Shown: positions 1 through 10,773, counted from the first letter of the stretch. The stretch is 21,152 nucleotides of DNA from Bugula neritina (GCA_964035545.1 CAXIUT010000173.1:1-21152); one strand, 5' to 3'. Notes: generated by a model not told the origin, from the sequence alone. Numbers and translations: made by a program.

Positions 1-106
1 CCCAACCCCAACCCCAACCCAACCCCAACCCCAACCCCAACCCCAACCCCAACCCCAACCCCAACCCCAACCCCAACCCCAACCCCAACCCCAACCCCAA
101 CCCCAA
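1..106. repeat. Left telomere, CCCCAA repeats
   Basis: About 17 tandem CCCCAA units run from the first base and then stop abruptly at a TTTTAAAA-rich unique sequence. The C-rich strand reads 5' to 3' into the chromosome, which is the orientation of a true left end. At least one unit near the outer end has only three Cs. G4T2-type repeats are known from oligohymenophorean ciliates such as Tetrahymena. Confidence 0.97.
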
Positions 107-330
107 TTTTAAAACCTTTAATTGTTCCTTTTTAATTGACATCTTTTAATAACTATTTTAAAAGAATGATATCAATCTTGTTATTCTTTTATTTTAACCA
201 ATTCTTGATTGTATTTCAAAATTCAACTTTCAAGAGATTTAATCTATTCATGATAAATATATTTTAAGCAATTATCTTTTTGATAAATAAAATAAAATTT
301 AATCAATATTAAATCTATATAAAATAAAAA
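107..330. other. AT-rich subtelomeric spacer
   Basis: This 224-nt stretch between the telomere and the stop codon of the first minus-strand gene is very AT-rich and holds no convincing reading frame in any frame with TGA as the only stop. It presumably contains the 3' untranslated region of that gene. I see no repeat or motif in it. Confidence 0.6.
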
Positions 331-981
331 TCAATTTTGTTTGATACTTTTAGAATCTATCCTGAATCTTGACCCATATTTAGTGATAAAGAAAGCTTAA
401 CTTAATCTCATATCATTGGCTCTGGTGACTCTTTCTTTTTCTTGTTCTATTTTTTTTAACATCTTTTTTTTATTTTCTTATATTTTATAGAAAGAGTTAA
501 GAGTTGATCTGATATTGGCTTGATCTTTTCCTGGTATATGTTGTTTAGTAAATATTTTTTTTCTTTATTATTTTTTTTTACTAATGAAGTAATTTCCTTT
601 AGGGTTTTTTTATAAAGAATGAGTATTGTTACTTTTACCTAAGCTATCTTGATCTTGGTGTTTACTGAAATTATTTTTGAAATAATTTTAGTTATCTATT
701 TCACATACTTCTGTTTTTATTTTAGCTCTTATATTTCTATTCTGATCTCCTTGGTTGAAAGTTGGAGTCTAAGCTAGTGATTAATTTTATGAGGCACAGG
801 ATTATTATTTTATTTGTCGAAGTGCCTTATTTGGTTTTACATCATCACATAAACGAAAATATTATTTAAGAGTTATACCTCGATAACTCACTTTCGGTGG
901 AGTTTATCTCTTCTTCTATCCCTTAGACTCCTTTGAATCTCTATTGATAGAGTTATTTATCTAGGGTAAACCATTCCACAT
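331..981 (-). CDS. Uncharacterised basic protein, about 216 aa
   Basis: I do not recognise this protein. With TAA/TAG read as Glu the frame is open from an ATG at 981 to a TGA at 333-331. It is rich in Lys, Asn, Glu and Ser, with a charged, probably helical segment near residues 160-185 (EENKKKMLKKIEQEKERV) and an end at RIDSKSIKQN. No membrane segment or signal peptide is visible. The same frame stays open upstream to an ATG at 1113, which would add 44 residues, but that start lies only 17 nt after the kinesin stop and the extra sequence is AT-rich, so I prefer 981. It lies on the same strand as, and just downstream of, the kinesin gene. It is the most telomere-proximal gene on the left. Confidence 0.55.
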
Positions 982-1129
982 CGGTAATATTATCTATTTT
1001 ATTTATAATTCATCCAACGAGTAGCATCTTTCATTAATAAAACCAAAAAACTTTATTTAAATTAAAACAATTTAATATACCGAATAATATATGACTATCT
1101 ACAATGTTGGCATAATTAAGCATTAACGA

Positions 1130-3247
1130 TCAGAGATACTTTTTGCTATCGATTCCGTTAATAGGATTGAGTTTTTGTAGTTTAGCATTTTTCTTTTATG
1201 CCACCATATCGAATGTCATCTATTGTCTTCCCTTATCCTTCTGATCATATTTTAAAGGCGTTAGTTGGGCTCTATTCACTATTGTCATTGATTTCATTGA
1301 AGGAGGATGTTGATTCTTACCTATTGGCGAGTCTCCTTATCTCGCGTTCTTTAGGATATGGTTCACTCGCATGCCTTAGTTACTTGCTCTTTCCATCTAT
1401 TTTGAAGAAGTTGCCTTGAATATCACCTATTTTTTCTATTTCTACTGTTATGCAGATTATCGACGATTTCCACTGTTTGCTAACTTAGGCAGTCCCATAT
1501 TCTTTTATTTATAGCTGAAATAAGGTACATACCATTAGTTTTTTTCTTAACTCCATTCTGAATTCATGACTATGTAGTCAAGTTGTTCTTGGTTCATGAG
1601 GATATTGACAATAGCTGAAAACTTTTTGATTATTTTTATTGTTATCTGATGGTATCAAGTAGTTATTCTTTTTAATCTTAGTGTTAATTTTGAATATCTT
1701 TGAGATCTTCAAGGGTGGCCACATATTTATTTTTGACTTATTTGAATCGATATTTCATTTACTATACTTCTTCATTTAATGATTTATAATTCTTTTAGAT
1801 ATTGAGTAATTAAGCTTATCTTCTTTCTTTTTATTTTTTATATTACTATTCTTTCTTTTTTTGTGATTTTAACTTATCTTTTAACTTTTTTATTCTCTAC
1901 ATCTATGATTTATCTTCACTTCCTGGAGCATTATTAGGTGAAAATACTTTTTGTAAACTTTATAATTTCTATGCTAGTAATCTCTTCTCTTATTGTTAAT
2001 TTTTTAGTTAATTTTATTTATTTCTTAATTATTATTAAAGTTATGTATTATTTTATTTATTTTAACCATCTCTATAAACTATTCTTTCTTGAATAATAGT
2101 CGTTCCTGCATTGTTCTCTATTCCATTAGCTGCAAAAGCTGCAGGACTTACTGGTACTTTTCCTTAAAGCATCATTTTTAATTTATTTATCTATTATTGA
2201 TATTATCTCAATAAAGCATCTTTGGATCTTAGTTTATTTTAGCTTATTTTTTATATTTTTAGCTCGATTCGCATATCTTAAAGTACTTAATGTTTATTCA
2301 TAGTTGTAATTTGCTGGAGAAATAGCAGCTATCATTATTGTTTTAGTATTACCTCCCAGTGAATCTTGAAGCAATCTTGTTAGTTTTGAATCACGATAAG
2401 GAATATGATGAGTTTTACCATCAACTAATGCTGATATAACGTTACCCAAAGCACTTAAAGATAAATTGATTTTAGTAGCTTATTCATGCCATCACCAGTA
2501 GCACCTGTTTGCTTGATCTTTCTGATCCAGCCAAATCGACAAGATTAAGTTTTGAAGCTTTATATTTTTAATTTCCTTATTGATCTGTTTCCTGGGTGTC
2601 ATAGTAGATGGTGAAGATACTATGAGATCGAGATGATTATGCGTTCATGTTGGTAGCTCTGGTAGCTCTGTTTTTGAATCCAACTTCCATATAATGTTCC
2701 ATTTTGGATATTGAATCAACTTCTATTTGCAATACATCTTTTATGAAGACTCCTTTATCTGGACTCTACTTTAGCTACATTTTAGCTTTGGCATCTTTAC
2801 CTAGAAGGTCATGAATTTCTTCGTTATAGATTTAAATAAAACTGCAACGAACGAGGTGAGTAATCGATGGATCGTTTTTGGTGATTGTTATAATTTGACT
2901 GAATGTCCTTGGAATGATTCCTTTTGATTCTTAACTTTAGTTGCTGCCCATCATGGTATGCGTTTTACCGCAACCGGTTTGTCCATAGGCAAAGATGGTT
3001 CCATTGTATCCTTCAAGTACATTATCTACAAGTGAGAAGGCACTTTGTTCATAGATATAGTTTTGAGCAGTATCAGGAGCAAATACTCCATCAAAAGTAA
3101 AGCTTTTGGGTTGTTCTTTTGATGACTATTTGACTAGATTAACTTGATGGTTGGCTGCGTCAATGTTGATAACGCTTTGACAGCCTCTTTCTATTTATTT
3201 TTATTCATGGGTCGGCATCTGACCATAACTCTTACGCATTAGGCCAT
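1130..3247 (-). CDS. Kinesin-2-like motor protein (frame-broken)
   Basis: This is a microtubule plus-end motor of the kinesin-2 (KIF3/FLA10) type, which in cilia drives anterograde intraflagellar transport. The motor domain is near residues 5-345. It has the P-loop [11 protein letters not shown] (about residue 92), [11 protein letters not shown], switch I SSRSHSIF (about 203), switch II DLAGSE (about 240), [20 protein letters not shown] and the neck [10 protein letters not shown] followed by KINEDPKDALL. That last stretch is characteristic of kinesin-2. A Lys/Glu-rich coiled coil follows (about 385-560), then a tail with EEKNEWYVP. The start ATG (3247) gives [13 protein letters not shown], a normal N-terminus. 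The expected length is about 707 aa. Six single-base losses break the frame, near 3198, 2509, 2480, 2244, 2221 and 1621, each in a short A run or close to one. The motor is otherwise complete, so I suspect sequence error more than decay. Confidence 0.85.
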
Positions 3248-3498
3248 TTGTATTATTATTCACTAATAAAATATGTTTCTTGATTTTAAAATTATCACAT
3301 TAATATCATATCATATTCAAAAAAGTATAACCTCCATCAACGCATGCTCTGCTTCAACCATTTATGCTCAAATATCTATCATTAAATAATATCTACCTTT
3401 GATTTCCATCCTAAACCACCCCTCTTCTCTGAGGATCGATCTGTAAAATCTAACTCAAAAAACTTTTTAATTCTTGTGATCTGGGATATTAAGGAAAT
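3248..3498. promoter_or_regulatory. Divergent intergenic region upstream of the kinesin gene
   Basis: About 250 nt separate the kinesin start (minus strand) from the first possible ATG of the plus-strand gene at 3499. It is AT-rich and should carry promoters for both directions. No specific factor site can be named from sequence alone. Confidence 0.4.
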
Positions 3499-4650
3499 AT
3501 GAGTTTTAGATTTTTGTTGTGGATTATTCGTTATGCGAGGTGCTAGATGGGAAAAGGAGGAATGAAGAAAGCGCTTTCATATAAAAGAAGTCCTATTTCC
3601 AGAATTGATGAGCTAGGCATCGAATTTAGTTGATAAATCTGGATCTAACTCTATGGAGCGAGATAGGCTATATTGATTTTGGTTTGATTGATACATAGAG
3701 CCGAAGAGATGACGATTCTATCTTTGATGAGTATGTGTTTAGGTCTAAGAGAGTACAAAATGGTGTTTTATCTGTCAGTGAGTGCCATGAGTTTATAGAA
3801 GATGCTAACAAGATCGATTTATTTGATAATATGTTACTATTCTAGAGTTCTTATAGACTTTTTTGATCTGAAGAGTAAGGTGATATAATAAGAAACTATT
3901 ATTTATTTTAGATGCATATAAAATTTATTATTTGTTACTGGTCAATCTGAATTATTCTAAAATTTTCTTATTATTTTATTTGTCTCTTCTGTTATTTTCT
4001 TTACCTTTCTGATAATGATCATTTATTTATTTTATTTATGGTGCAAAGAGTGTTCTCTTAATCGATTTATTCTGCATAATAGTCTGATTAATCAAAAAAG
4101 AAACCATAAGCGCCACTGATGTAGAGTAGTTTGCTATTGGAGAAGGTGCACTAATAGATACTTTGACTGATATCATTGAGGAAGGTTTTGTAGTTAACTT
4201 AAAATTTACTAAAACTTTTTTTACCAGCGCTAGATGTATTTTATTTTTATTTTTATCTGAATGAAATCTACTGAACAAGCAGGTTATAAAATTTCTTTTA
4301 TGATCTTATTCTAGTCTTCCTAAACTTTTTTATCTATCGATGATGATATTGAATGCTTAGTTATGATATTTTTATCTATTTTTTAAAAAGTTGGTCATGA
4401 TTTAGCATTTTTATCTGACATAAAATAAAGATCTTATTCTTACGAATGTAAAATTATTTATTTAGATTGTGCTGATATAGTTGCCATCTGTATATTTCTA
4501 ATATGTATTTGCTTTTAATAGAATGATGATGGAGAAGATAAAAATATTAATTTGTTATCGCGAGTAGGTTATCTATTAAGGATCCTGAGGTAGTTATGGA
4601 GGTTATTGGGATTATCTATAGTAATATTTACTAGATAGTCATCTTTTGCT
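3499..4650 (+). CDS. Poorly resolved gene with an EF-hand-like stretch
   Basis: Several protein-like stretches in changing frames suggest a plus-strand gene, but I cannot assemble one product. Possible starts are ATG 3499 or 3547. Readable pieces are KKALSYKRSPISRIDELGIE (about 3562-3625); FDEYVFRSKR then VQNGVLSVSECHEFIED (about 3723-3805), where the 12-residue loop keeps Gly6, Leu8 and Glu12 of an EF-hand but lacks the first Asp; FAIGEGALIDTLTDIIEEG (about 4131-4190); GHDLAFLSDIK (about 4394); and NINLLSRVGYLL joined to DPEVVMEVIGIIYSN (about 4540-4630). T-rich stretches with GT...AG ends between them could be introns, though longer (roughly 30-40 nt) than the proven ones here. Single-base losses are also likely. 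It could be a broken gene. The boundaries are approximate. Confidence 0.35.
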
Positions 4651-4899
4651 AATTATTTCGATTTGTCTTTAACTCATTTTGGTTTATATTTAATAATCAT
4701 ACTATCCTATAATATAAAAAAATCATTCATAAGGTATTTGGTGTTAATACTACATCTTTTTGTTTATTGCTTACATCCTTTTTTTAATAATATTTTACCC
4801 TTTAGGGTTTTTATATTTTTAATGGATGATTTGGTGATGATTTGTAATTGATGATATAATTGATTTAAGCTATAGATTGTGTGCTTGATAATATTTAAA
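4651..4899. other. T-rich spacer before ODA16
   Basis: This stretch is very T-rich on the plus strand, with no convincing protein-like frame on either strand. It probably holds the 3' end of the preceding unclear gene and the upstream region of ODA16. Confidence 0.4.
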
Positions 4900-6207
4900 A
4901 TGAAACTAAAGAAGATATTGATTCGATACTATCCTCCTGGAATAACACTTGAGTACATGAGAAGCAATGGCTAAGTAGAATCTAAATGCATTGATTTACT
5001 CAATCTATCAAAAGATACCAACATTGATGATCTCATTACATAAATAATGATGTAGTAACCTTTGATCACTGAATCAAAACGTCCACAAATAAAAGCTATC
5101 ATCAAAAGTATTCATCTATTTATGAAGAATTGGTTAAAAAAATAGAATAAAAACGATAGCAATAATTTGTTTTAGTTAAAAAACTTAAAGGACATGTTTT
5201 GCCTTTAACTAACTGTTGCTTTAACAAAAATGGAGATAAATTTATAACTGGTAGTTATGATAGAACTTGTAAAATATGGGATACCAACACTGGAACTCTT
5301 ATCATTCTTTAGAAGGACATAAAAATGCTGTCTATTGTATGGCTTTCAATGTCCCATATGGAACCAGAGTAGCCACTGGATCTTTTGATTAAACTGCTAA
5401 GTTATGGGACACTGTAACTGGTAAACCAATATCGACATATGCTGGGCATCAAGGTTAAGTTGTTGCTATTTCTTTGATCCTAATGATTGATGGTGGCTAC
5501 TGGATCGATGGATTGTTCAGCTAAGTTATGGGACGTGTAAATGGGTAAAATCCATTCAACACTTAAAGGTCATGATGGATAGTTGGTATCTTTGAATTTT
5601 AATTCTGATGAGATTTGATTCTAACTGGTTCATTTGACAAAACAGCCATGATATGGGATGCTCGTATTGGCGATCCTGTGCATCAGCTAGTTGGGCATGA
5701 AAAGGAAATATCTAGTACTCAATTTTAGTTTACTGGAGAATATTGTGCTACTGCTTCTATTGATGGAACTTGTCGTTTATGGGATGTAAGAATGGGGAAG
5801 TGTTTGAAGGTTTTTAGTGGACATGAAGATTAAGTGCTTGATTTGGCTTTTAACAACACTGGAACGAGGTTGGCTACTGCTAGTGCTGATTCGATATGCA
5901 GAGTGTATAGTGTAGCTTAGGCTGAATGTCTGTTGACTTTATAGGGTATGTATTTGATGATATAGGTCATGAAAAAGATATATCTAAAGTGGTATTTAAT
6001 CCTCAAGGGACAAAGATACTGACTGCAGGCTTTGATCAGATTGCTCGTTTGTGGGATAGTTAGACTGGAGAGTTGTTGCAGCAGTTGTAGGGACATTCTG
6101 ATGAGATCTTTTCTTGTTCGTTTAACTATGAAGGAGATACTATTATTACTGGTTCAAAAGATAATACTTGTGGCATTTGGAGGGACAAAAATACATATGA
6201 TATGTGA
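4900..6207 (+). CDS. DAW1: ODA16/DAW1, WD-repeat dynein-arm transport adaptor
   Basis: This is the orthologue of ODA16/DAW1 (WDR69), the adaptor that links outer dynein arms to the intraflagellar transport machinery for import into cilia. The N-terminus [19 protein letters not shown] and the following CIDLLNL and PLIT segments are diagnostic of the family. They are followed by a WD-repeat propeller with units such as [54 protein letters not shown] and ITGSKDNTC. It ends [11 protein letters not shown]-stop, at the family's usual end. The expected length is about 430 aa, close to the usual size. One 20-nt intron (5946-5965) splits the LEGH motif. Five single-base losses, near 5111, 5305, 5473, 5487 and 5611, break the first half; the part after 5620 is clean. 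Several LEGH/GHxxE glutamates are written TAA or TAG. Confidence 0.93.
5946..5965 (+). other. 20-nt intron in ODA16
   Basis: The intron begins GTATG and ends ATATAG. Removing it joins TTA TAG G to GT CAT GAA, giving the WD motif Leu-Glu-Gly-His-Glu and restoring the frame into the next repeat ([11 protein letters not shown]). Its length fits the other introns in the window. Confidence 0.9.
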
Positions 6208-6384
6208 TTCGTTAAGTTATTCTAGTCATAAAATAACATCGTCAAGACTTAATTTATCTATCATTTGAAAAGAATAAAAAATATCAACAGTTTATTTAAG
6301 GTTTTATTATTATTGATTGTTAAAGAATATATTATGATCTTTTTTTAAATAGGATTGACTTTATTTGAGTTTATAATTTAAAAA

Positions 6385-6739
6385 ATGGACTCATCAATGA
6401 AGAAGGCCTTTGCGGTCAAGGTAAGATCTTTGACTAGAACTCTAAAAGAATACAAAAGCTATAAGACTGAAGTAAATGCCTACGACATCAATGTTGTTTC
6501 TCAGGATAAGAAACAACAAGAGTTTTATCAAGAGAGTAAGTCAGCACTTGAAATGGTATAAAAGAAGTTGATTGATTACTACCAGCAGTTGAAGACTTAT
6601 ATTGTATTTGATATTAGTATTTTAGATTGAGAATCAAGAAGAAATAGAGGGAGATGAGTAAGTATCTGTTAAATCTGATTTATAGGCTGCAAATGCTAGT
6701 ATTCAGGAGGTGCAAAATTTACTTCCTTCAGCTGCTTGA
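6385..6739 (+). CDS. TBCA: Tubulin-binding cofactor A (TBCA)
   Basis: This small, all-helical chaperone binds beta-tubulin during tubulin folding. The 110-residue product is the family's normal size. It has the signature features: an N-terminal KVRSLTRTLKEYKSYKTEV helix, a middle helix around ALEMVEKKLIDYYQQLK, and a C-terminal helix around ANASIQEVQNLL. There is no signal or membrane segment. The frame is intact once a 22-nt intron (6604-6625) is removed; the start at 6385 sits after an A-rich stretch and the stop TGA is at 6737-6739. It lies 177 nt after ODA16, on the same strand, and 65 nt before the coiled-coil gene. Identification rests on the pattern of the whole short protein rather than on a catalytic motif, so it is slightly less certain than for ODA16. 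Confidence 0.85.
6604..6625 (+). other. 22-nt intron in TBCA
   Basis: It begins GTATTTG and ends TTTTAG. Without removal the frame hits TGA four codons after the 3' end of the upstream exon helix; with removal ...KTYI joins IENQEEIEG and the frame continues to the normal C-terminus. Confidence 0.85.
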
Positions 6740-6804
6740 ATGATAGAATTCAATAATCTCTTATTATCACTTTTAGAAAATATTTATCATCCAATATATT
6801 TTAT

Positions 6805-8691
6805 ATGCCTGAAAACTATTTAACAAAAAACAATAAACAACTACAGCCATCTTCATCTACTGGAGATAATAAACTTCCTAGATCTGGAAAGACATCCTAG
6901 GGATCGAGAAATATGAAGACTCCTTCTTCTGTCTTTAAGCAATTGAGTCCAAAAGGAGATAGGAGTGTTCAAATAGTATTTCCTGATGAGGTGGTTGAAG
7001 TAGAAAGCGATCATGGTTTTAAGTAGAGTAAAGGATCTGATGGTTTGAATAGAAAAAATTCTTAGATATTGATTGAAGATGTCTTTAGTGTTGAGGGATA
7101 GCCTTTGCAGGACACTATTAAGAATACTGGATCATTTCATTATTCTAATCATTAGCTGCAAATAACAGCTGTTTTTAGTTAGTTATCTGATCTAAAATAC
7201 CTTAAAAAAGAGTTAGTATCAATGATAGTTAAAGAACAAAAGATGTTTTCTGAGTTGAAAAATAGCTTTATTAAACAAATTGGTTCTCAAATATAGATAT
7301 ATCGAACTAAAATATAATAAAAGCAGTAGATAAAAACCTAAAAAATGAGAAGTAGCATATTATCGATATAAAATGATCTTAGAAATAAAATATAATAAAT
7401 TAGCAGCTGATCCAATAAATACATTCTCTTAGATAGTTCAAAAATAACTAAAACTACTCTCATAATTCATCTAATATAGTGGGCTAATGTCCTAATTGCA
7501 AGCTATTATAGATCAAGTTGACTTCACTACATGATGATGCCAAGGAATCAGGACTGAAGTTATCGAAATCTATGTTTGAAAATTAAAAATTACAAGAGAA
7601 GATATTCGATTTATAGCAGGAGGTAGTTGGATTGAACTCTAGGTGTAAAGAGGTTGAAGAAAGCGATCACATAGTTGCCTGAAATATCAAATATACCTAA
7701 ATCAAATATACCTAAATCAAATAGTTAGGTAGTTTAAAATTTAATGAAAAATAACGATATGTTATAGACTAGATGCAAACATTACTAGGAACTTTATCAA
7801 ACTGAAGAATATCTCAATCAAAAAGAATATTAGTTGAGTAATGCTGTTCGATAGTATTAGATTAAAAATTAATCTTTGTTGTTGGCTATTGCTAGGGCAG
7901 AATAAACTAATGATCGTAATTATTAGAAATAGCATCAGTTGTTGGTGCTGAGTAGGATCTTTATAAAAAGATCTAAGAAATTAGACAAAAATAAATATAG
8001 CTTAGCTAATGGGAATCTTCTCTAACTTAAAAAAGTAAAAGAGTTATAGGAAATTCAACGCCTGCTTTTCAACCACCTTCATCCTAAAGGTTTAATAGAG
8101 ATAATAGAGATCAATAGATAAAATCAGGCAATGCATCGAAGTAGATACCAATATCTTATCATGCGCAGGAATAATATTATTCTGACTACCGGATAGCCCT
8201 TCCTCAGAGAATCGTTAGAGCGATTATAATCATCAACATAAGCAAGAAGTGGTAATACCAAAATTGCCTCTATCTGGTGAAAATAATTCTAAATATGCTC
8301 CTAGAGGATCTAACCGTTAAAATTCAAAAGACAACAGATATCTTCATTATATTTAGCTCTCAGAGCAAAAGAAACATGATTTTGTAAGCATAATAAAGGC
8401 AATTACAATGGAATCAATCCTTCTAGATCGATTAAAAATTTATCTGATGCTTATAGAAGTGACAAGATGAGTGTATATAATAGTAGAACCAAACAAGATA
8501 GTAGAGCCAAGTATGAAGTCGGAAGGGGGTATAGGGAGAGAAGTAGTTCACCTAAACATTTTAGGAATAGTCGGACTTCTCATTCTAGAGGTCATGGGGT
8601 GTCGAATGGTGGTTATAATGTTGTGGAAGGTAAGCTAGATAGGTTGAGAGATTAGTTGAAAAGATAGATTGAGCATATTAAAGATCTTTGA
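6805..8691 (+). CDS. Coiled-coil protein with Ser/Arg-rich tail (frame-broken)
   Basis: I do not recognise a family. The start MPENYLTKNNKQLQP (ATG 6805) leads into a Ser/Lys-rich region of about 130 residues, then long Glu/Lys/Leu-rich coiled coils (for example DLKYLKKELVSMIVKEQK, LQEKIFDLQEEVVGLNSRC and LNQKEYELSNAVREYEIKN), then a Ser/Asn/Arg-rich tail and a final short helix ending REIEHIKDL (TGA 8689-8691). Such a layout is common in basal-body and cytoskeleton proteins, but that is only an inference. The total span would give about 628 residues. The frame changes at several places (near 7405, 7520, 7672, 7960, 8195 and 8380), which look like single-base errors; one near 8380 could be a short intron. 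A 15-nt repeat encodes NIPKS twice at about residue 295. Confidence 0.6.
7688..7724 (+). repeat. 15-bp tandem repeat encoding NIPKS
   Basis: A 15-bp unit (AAATATACCTAAATC in one phase) occurs twice in full, with a partial third copy. In the frame of the surrounding coiled-coil protein it encodes Asn-Ile-Pro-Lys-Ser twice. The proline interrupts the coiled coil here, so it probably forms a hinge. Confidence 0.7.
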
Positions 8692-8886
8692 TATTTTATT
8701 TATTTATTTTAGAAGAATAATTAGTTTAAAGATGATGATTAGATGGCTAAATATTGAATTATTACTTTTAAAAAGAGGTATTTTGATCTTATTCTTTCAT
8801 AGCTATATGATTTGAATAGATTTAGATAATTGAGATAAATAATATTTGTTGACTTTGTGATTGATGATATATTTTATACAATACAA

Positions 8887-9720
8887 ATGTTGACCCAACT
8901 ATTCAAGAAAGTATCTTCGCATTCATATCTCTATACATTTGCTACGACTAGAGATTCAGTCAATTATTATGGAAGATTATAACTTCAAAGCGGAGCGACA
9001 GAATAATCCATTAGAAATGCATATTCAGAAACTAACCAAAGGTCTTATTCCTGAAATAGATGTGCAAAAATTTAAAGAACTTAATTAAGCTTTTGTTATT
9101 TTAACTGATAGCAAAACCAGAGACGCCTATGATTCTTTACTAAGTGTCAGAAAAAAATACTATCTTAGTCCTGAAGAATAAAAATCAGTTGCTACTAGAT
9201 CGTATCTTTCGACAAGAAAAGCTGATAAGTAAATATCAATTGATAAAGGTAAGCTGAAATGAGGAAGAAAATCAATATTGATGAATTTGGACGATATAAA
9301 GGAGGACTGCCTAGGAGAAATACTTAGAATAGAGGCAATTCTTTGGGAGTGACTGGATAAATGTATAGACAAGATGAGGTAGAGGAAGAGTTGGATACTC
9401 GTCCTGAATTCAATAATATTACTGCATAAAAGGCAGAATCTTTTAAGAATTTCCATCAGGATGAGAGAAAGGCAAGGACTATGAAATGGCCTTGGTTTTC
9501 ATTTTAGGTTGACTACGATTATTTTACATTCAGGACATTCAGAACTTACTATTGGCCAAAAATTCAATTTTAATTCTTTTCTTCTATATCATTCCAACTC
9601 TGTACTATGTGATTGATAACATGGAAAAGAAAAACGCCACTGAAGGTATTTATTTTAATATTAGCTCTTAAACAAAAAGCTATTGAGAAGGCAAAAAAGG
9701 CTGAATCTGAACAAGTCTGA
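8887..9720 (+). CDS. J-domain-like membrane protein without HPD, probably mitochondrial
   Basis: Residues 25-80 follow the J-domain helix pattern: YYGRLELQSGATEESIRNAY, then a short loop, then FKELNEAFVILTDSKTRDAY. The loop that should carry the Hsp70-activating His-Pro-Asp reads GLIPEID, so the protein should not stimulate Hsp70 in the usual way. The N-terminus (MLTQLFKKVSSHSYLYTF) is basic, hydroxylated and free of acid, like a mitochondrial presequence. A single membrane segment (ILILFFYIIPTLYYVI, about 210-232) lies near the end, followed by a Lys/Glu-rich tail. J-like proteins without HPD occur as structural parts of mitochondrial complexes; a similar role here is inference. Two introns (9508-9533 and 9646-9664) are needed. 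One extra base near 9031 and one missing base near 9259 break the frame. The expected length is about 262 aa. Confidence 0.7.
9508..9533 (+). other. 26-nt intron in the J-like gene
   Basis: It begins GTTGAC and ends ATTCAG. Removal joins TGG TTT TCA TTT TAG to GAC ATT CAG, bringing the frame into the membrane segment. It is slightly longer than the other introns, and its 5' end lacks the GTA found in the others, so it is a bit less certain. Confidence 0.7.
9646..9664 (+). other. 19-nt intron in the J-like gene
   Basis: It begins GTATTTA and ends ATTAG. Removal joins GCC ACT GAA G to CT CTT AAA, giving NATEALKQKAIEKAKK and the TGA at 9718-9720. Confidence 0.8.
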
Positions 9721-9858
9721 TTGATCATAAATATCATAAATATCATGTTTTCAGAGTTATTATTATCATTTTTTGAAGAATTACTATTGAAAAAGTTATA
9801 AAGCCAAATGTTAATAAGTTAATATAAATTATCTAACAGACTTACTTCATTTAAAATA

Positions 9859-10744
9859 ATGGGTACATGTGAAACATGCTAAAGCGTATCGAATGTCTCA
9901 ACTATATCTCTTGTTCCTCAACAATAGACAACAACTCCTGCTTTTTCATTTTAAGAACTATCTAAAATATGTCCTGAAGCAGTTAAAGAAACATATCTAC
10001 GATTGGGATAGTTCACTTTTAACCAAACTTTTCCATATCCAACTCAGACTCCAACTCAACTATAAAATGGAGCTATCTACTACGGACAGTGGAAAGATGG
10101 CAAAAGAAATGGGCGAGGACGGCAGGTCTGGAAAGATGGAACTTTTTATTAAGGATATTGGGTGGACGATATGGCTTGTGGAGAAGGTCGTTTGATTCAG
10201 GCGGGTGGAGATGTATATGAAGGCGAATGGGTTGGTGATAAGGCTCAAGGAAAGGGAGTTTATTTTCATCAAGACGGGACTTCTTATTCTGGTGAGTGGC
10301 ATGATGATAACAACATGGATATGGCAACTAGAAGTGGCCGGATGGAGCTGAATATGATGGTAACTATTTTTAGGGAATGAAAGAAGGACATGGAACTTTC
10401 AAGTGGACTGATGGGAATGTCTATGAAGGCGAGTTCAAAGTAATAATATCTAAGGATATGGACGGTATTTATGGGCAGATGGAAGAGAATATGAAGGATT
10501 TTGGAGGAATAACAAGATGAATGGAAAAGGGACTTTTGTTTGGTCGGATGGTAGACAGTATGAGGGAGAGTATGTTAATGAGAAGAAAGAGGGATATGGG
10601 TAGTTTAGTTGGCCTGATGGACGATGGTACAAAGGCTAGTGGAAGGGAGGCAAGCAAGATGGCAGAGGTTTGTACTGCAACAAGTAGGGAGTAGAAAGGT
10701 AGGGCGTATGGTCGAATGGTAAGAAGATAAAATGGTTGAATTGA
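9859..10744 (+). CDS. MORN-repeat protein with acylation-type N-terminus
   Basis: Nine MORN repeats fill residues 75-290, each of the form xYxGxWxxxxxxGxG: for example [50 protein letters not shown] and [18 protein letters not shown] repeats bind membranes or act as scaffolds, and many ciliate MORN proteins are ciliary or cortical. The N-terminus MGTCETC has Gly2 and two nearby cysteines, the pattern of dual N-myristoylation and palmitoylation, so membrane anchoring is likely. A Pro/Thr/Gln-rich linker precedes the repeats. The protein ends KKIKWLN-stop. The expected length is about 295 aa. Single-base losses near 10312 and 10441 break the frame between repeats. Its stop lies 29 nt from the predicted stop of the convergent HSF gene. 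Confidence 0.88.
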
Positions 10745-10773
10745 CTGATGAATTAATATCATTGTTTTTATTT

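Noticed and set aside
1198-1419. Plus-strand ORF of 73 codons (standard code)
   Set aside because: It lies antisense to the kinesin tail; the minus-strand frame is continuous and protein-like.
4036-4278. Minus-strand ORF of 80 codons
   Set aside because: The plus strand here reads FAIGEGALIDTLTDIIEEG, which is far more protein-like; the minus ORF is a shadow of it.
1130-6207. Programmed ribosomal frameshifting in the kinesin and ODA16 genes
   Set aside because: Many shifts can be read as a one-base slip after a Lys codon, but there are too many per gene, they lack a common site or structure, and ODA16 breaks occur after other codons. Base errors explain them more simply.
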